The notes under the pieces are model-generated. The model was not told where the DNA came from. It was given only the letters and a program-made list of their open reading frames with translations, and did not search any database. A stretch of 64,000 nt of DNA from Clostridium sp. Marseille-P299 (GTDB taxonomy: Bacteria > Bacillota > Clostridia > Lachnospirales > Lachnospiraceae): contig NZ_FJVE01000007.1 in NCBI RefSeq assembly GCF_900078195.1, positions 62,001 to 126,000 on the forward strand. The letters are read 5' to 3'. Within the stretch, counting starts at the first letter, position 1; every line of letters starts with the position of its first letter. Shown here piece after piece: positions 61,771 through 64,000 of the stretch. The position numbers and the translations under genes were made by a program.

Positions 61771-62967
61771 ATGAAGAATATAAAGAAATATTTATTACGA
61801 TTAAGCATTACATTTTTATTAACAATATCCTTAGTATCACCGAGTATTGGAACATTACATATTGTAAATGCAGCAAATGTCCAAGTTAGCTCACCAAAAA
61901 TAAGCAAAAGTAAAATTGCAATTGCAGTTGGTGAAAAGGCTACTTTAGAATTTGAGAATGCAACGAAACTCGTAACGTGGAAAAGCGAAGATAAATCCAT
62001 TGCAAATGTGAATGAATACGGTGAAATCACTGCAATTTCAGAGGGTGTAACTCAAATTTTTGCAACCCATGATAATGTTGTTTACCCATGTCGTGTTACA
62101 GTTTATAAAGAACGATTACAAACGTTACAAAATGAATATTTTATTTATGAAGATACCAATATACCAGTAACTTTTTTATATAAAAAGTCTTATGAAACTA
62201 TTCAGGTAAGCTCTTCAAATCCAGAAGTAGCGTCAATAGGAAAAATAGCCTGGGATGGAAATATAGCAAACTTACCGATATCTATTGGTAAGAAAGGGAG
62301 TACTGTATTAACTATTAAGAGAACAAAATCGGTGGAACCTTGTACGATTACGATTCATGTAATTGATAAATCAGAGCGAATTGTTCCAGATGCTACAGAA
62401 ATTTATGAGAAAGTAGCGAAATCAATGGTTGAAATAACAATGGTTACGGATAAAAAAGAGGATTCATTAGGCTCTGGATTTTTTATCGGTGATGGTATGA
62501 TTTTAACCAATTATCATGTAATAGAAAATGCTTCAAGTATTAACGTAATCGATTACGAGGGAAAAGAATTTGAAGTCACTTCTATTTATGATTATAATAA
62601 AGAGTTTGATTTAGCAGTCCTTGGCGTAAAAGGGACAAAGGAGGCATTACCGATATCTTTAGATAAAGTAGTTGCTGGAGAAAAGGTATATACAGTAGGT
62701 AGCCCTTATGGATATACTGGAACATTTTCCAGTGGGATTGTGGGGGCGGCTTCAAGAATCATTGAAAAAGTAGATTATATTCAAATCACTGCACCAATTT
62801 CAAAAGGTAATAGCGGTGGCCCATTACTCAATCGTTTTGGAGAGGTTATTGGGGTGAACACGCTAACAAGAACGGATGCTCAAAATCTAAATTTTTCTTT
62901 GAATATAAGTTATTTAAAACAGCTTGATTTATCTACAAAAAAAGATATTAAAACATTTCTAAAATAA
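61771..62967 (+). CDS. secreted BIG2/trypsin-like serine protease, active-site intact
   Basis: 398 residues. A signal peptide (about 9-32, possibly cut after NAANA), one BIG2-like domain (about 35-110), a second beta domain, and a trypsin/DegP-like protease domain (about 205-390). The triad is His249 (TNYHVIE), Asp280 (FDLAVLG) and Ser348 (GNSGGPL). No PDZ domain follows. It starts 12 bases after the previous gene and is clearly its paralogue. Substrates are unknown; cell-surface or envelope proteolysis is inferred from the signal peptide. Confidence 0.85.
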   Translation: MKNIKKYLLRLSITFLLTISLVSPSIGTLHIVNAANVQVSSPKISKSKIAIAVGEKATLEFENATKLVTWKSEDKSIANVNEYGEITAISEGVTQIFATHDNVVYPCRVTVYKERLQTLQNEYFIYEDTNIPVTFLYKKSYETIQVSSSNPEVASIGKIAWDGNIANLPISIGKKGSTVLTIKRTKSVEPCTITIHVIDKSERIVPDATEIYEKVAKSMVEITMVTDKKEDSLGSGFFIGDGMILTNYHVIENASSINVIDYEGKEFEVTSIYDYNKEFDLAVLGVKGTKEALPISLDKVVAGEKVYTVGSPYGYTGTFSSGIVGAASRIIEKVDYIQITAPISKGNSGGPLLNRFGEVIGVNTLTRTDAQNLNFSLNISYLKQLDLSTKKDIKTFLK

Positions 62968-63068
62968 AAATAGTATGGCCTATTTGTATTTAATATGTAT
63001 ATTATAGAAATTGACATAATATATTAGCATATGGAATGATACAAGCAGTAAATCATGCGGGGTGTTAA

Positions 63069-64000
63069 ATGAATCGTAAAGAAAATATAAAAAAGATTGT
63101 ATTAATTACTATATGCATTATTATTATAGTTTTTATTTTTGTAAGAAACATAATTGGAGGGGTAGGAACCACCAGAAATGATGAGGAATATAAACCAATC
63201 GATGTAACAGATAATATAACAAGGCAGGAAGCGTATCGATTGTTTAGTTATGTACTATATGAAAGAGCAGAACGAGAAAGCCTTGAGAATGCATTAGAAG
63301 ATGACTCTCTTTCTAAGGAGCCCTATTATAGTTATATCAATGCATTGGTGACAGCAGGAGTTTTAGAGAAAAAAGAGAAGGACAATCTTTTTACTAAAAG
63401 TGCTGAACCTTTGACTTGCGGAGAGTTTAAAGATTTATTAACAAAAGTTAGTTCTGTTGCACAAATTAATTATAAATCCGTGATCTCAACATTACCAGAA
63501 CGATTAAAATCAGTGAAACGAGGAGATAAGTTATATTTATCAGAATTTCTTTCCGTATATGAGGTATTAGTGGATAGACTTTTAGAAAAATCTAATGCGG
63601 ATGGTACGGTGATAAATTTAAAAACAAGGGAATTATTTCTTGTAGGTACATTAGCAGATGATACTACATCAGAAATAGCTGTTGATCAAAGTGGAAGCCA
63701 ATACTACTATAAGAATTTTAAAGATTATTCTGTTATCTTAAAAGATGGTCTGAATAATAGATTTGATAGCGAAGAAAAAAACGTAGGTAATAAGATTGAT
63801 TCTTACATAGATGTTTCAGTTGAGGCTATGGTGTGTGGTGATGAAATTGTTTATATAAAAGATATGTTAGATAAAGAGGTAACAATCTCTAATGTATGGA
63901 TTATTGAGGGAAAATCATCAACAATGAAATTTTATGTTGCTGGTATTGAAAAGGAATACGAAACCATATTACCACTTTCAGAAACAGTTACAGGGAAAAT
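63069..64000 (+). CDS. membrane-anchored protein, probably SpoIID/LytB-like (cut by window end)
   Basis: The frame opens at ATG 63069 (GGGGTG upstream) and runs to the window edge (310 codons). One membrane segment (about 9-26) is followed by an external domain with TRQEAYRLFSYVLYERA (about 52-68) and a late VSVEAMVCGDEIVYIKDML. These resemble the N-terminal part of clostridial SpoIID/LytB-domain proteins, but the diagnostic SpoIID core would lie beyond the window. The assignment is tentative. Confidence 0.45.
   Translation, partial: MNRKENIKKIVLITICIIIIVFIFVRNIIGGVGTTRNDEEYKPIDVTDNITRQEAYRLFSYVLYERAERESLENALEDDSLSKEPYYSYINALVTAGVLEKKEKDNLFTKSAEPLTCGEFKDLLTKVSSVAQINYKSVISTLPERLKSVKRGDKLYLSEFLSVYEVLVDRLLEKSNADGTVINLKTRELFLVGTLADDTTSEIAVDQSGSQYYYKNFKDYSVILKDGLNNRFDSEEKNVGNKIDSYIDVSVEAMVCGDEIVYIKDMLDKEVTISNVWIIEGKSSTMKFYVAGIEKEYETILPLSETVTGK

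Overview
The window is AT-rich, with strong AGGAGG-type ribosome sites and mostly co-directional genes. It carries a clostridial housekeeping set (dgt-dnaG-rpoD-trmK, a SleB-type cortex hydrolase, an S8 protease of the CspB-like type, a lysine-riboswitch dapA-dapB operon). This suggests an anaerobic spore-forming Clostridia, most likely Lachnospiraceae. My impression from protein style is Lachnoclostridium (Clostridium) phytofermentans or a close relative; this was not checked by search.

Layout. 1-4.3 kb: end of clpX, a membrane-anchored C39-like peptidase, an S8 protease, an unassigned TIM-barrel protein and a zinc-ribbon protein. 4.4-9.5 kb: a branched-chain amino acid ABC importer (livJ, then livHMGF behind its own promoter). 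9.5-13 kb: a cytidylate-kinase-like protein, two aminotransferases and a stand-alone receiver protein. 13.2-15.9 kb: feoA-feoB and a Cys-rich partner behind a perfect Fur box. 16-22.6 kb: the primase/sigma operon, trmK and a nucleoside kinase, followed by RNase P RNA. 23.5-30 kb: a two-component system fused in one operon to an 902-residue membrane protein and an ABC exporter. 30.2-35 kb: a lone AP2-domain protein, a SleB hydrolase with a structured leader, and threonine synthase. 35-40.7 kb: two convergent, paralogous secreted Ig-like (BIG2) proteins that share an unusual upstream motif. 40.9-43 kb: an orphan tyrosine recombinase and about 1 kb of gene-free DNA with a 31-bp tandem repeat. 43-48 kb: a zinc ABC importer, an AI-2E-family transporter and a Panacea-domain regulator. 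48.3-54 kb: typA, a double-OB SSB, and dapA-dapB. 54-60 kb: relics of a Bce-type peptide-sensing module, then a GldAFG-like ABC system with a DUF4340 protein. 60-64 kb: two tandem BIG2/trypsin-like proteins, the first apparently inactive, and the start of a probable SpoIID-like protein.

The least ordinary parts are the surface-protein locus (shared 16-bp motif at identical promoter spacing, a three-way-junction RNA, a neighbouring recombinase), the protease/pseudoprotease pair, the cysteine repeats on the zinc ABC ATPase, and the two-AP2-domain protein. All functional calls come from reading motifs by eye. No database search or folding program was run.
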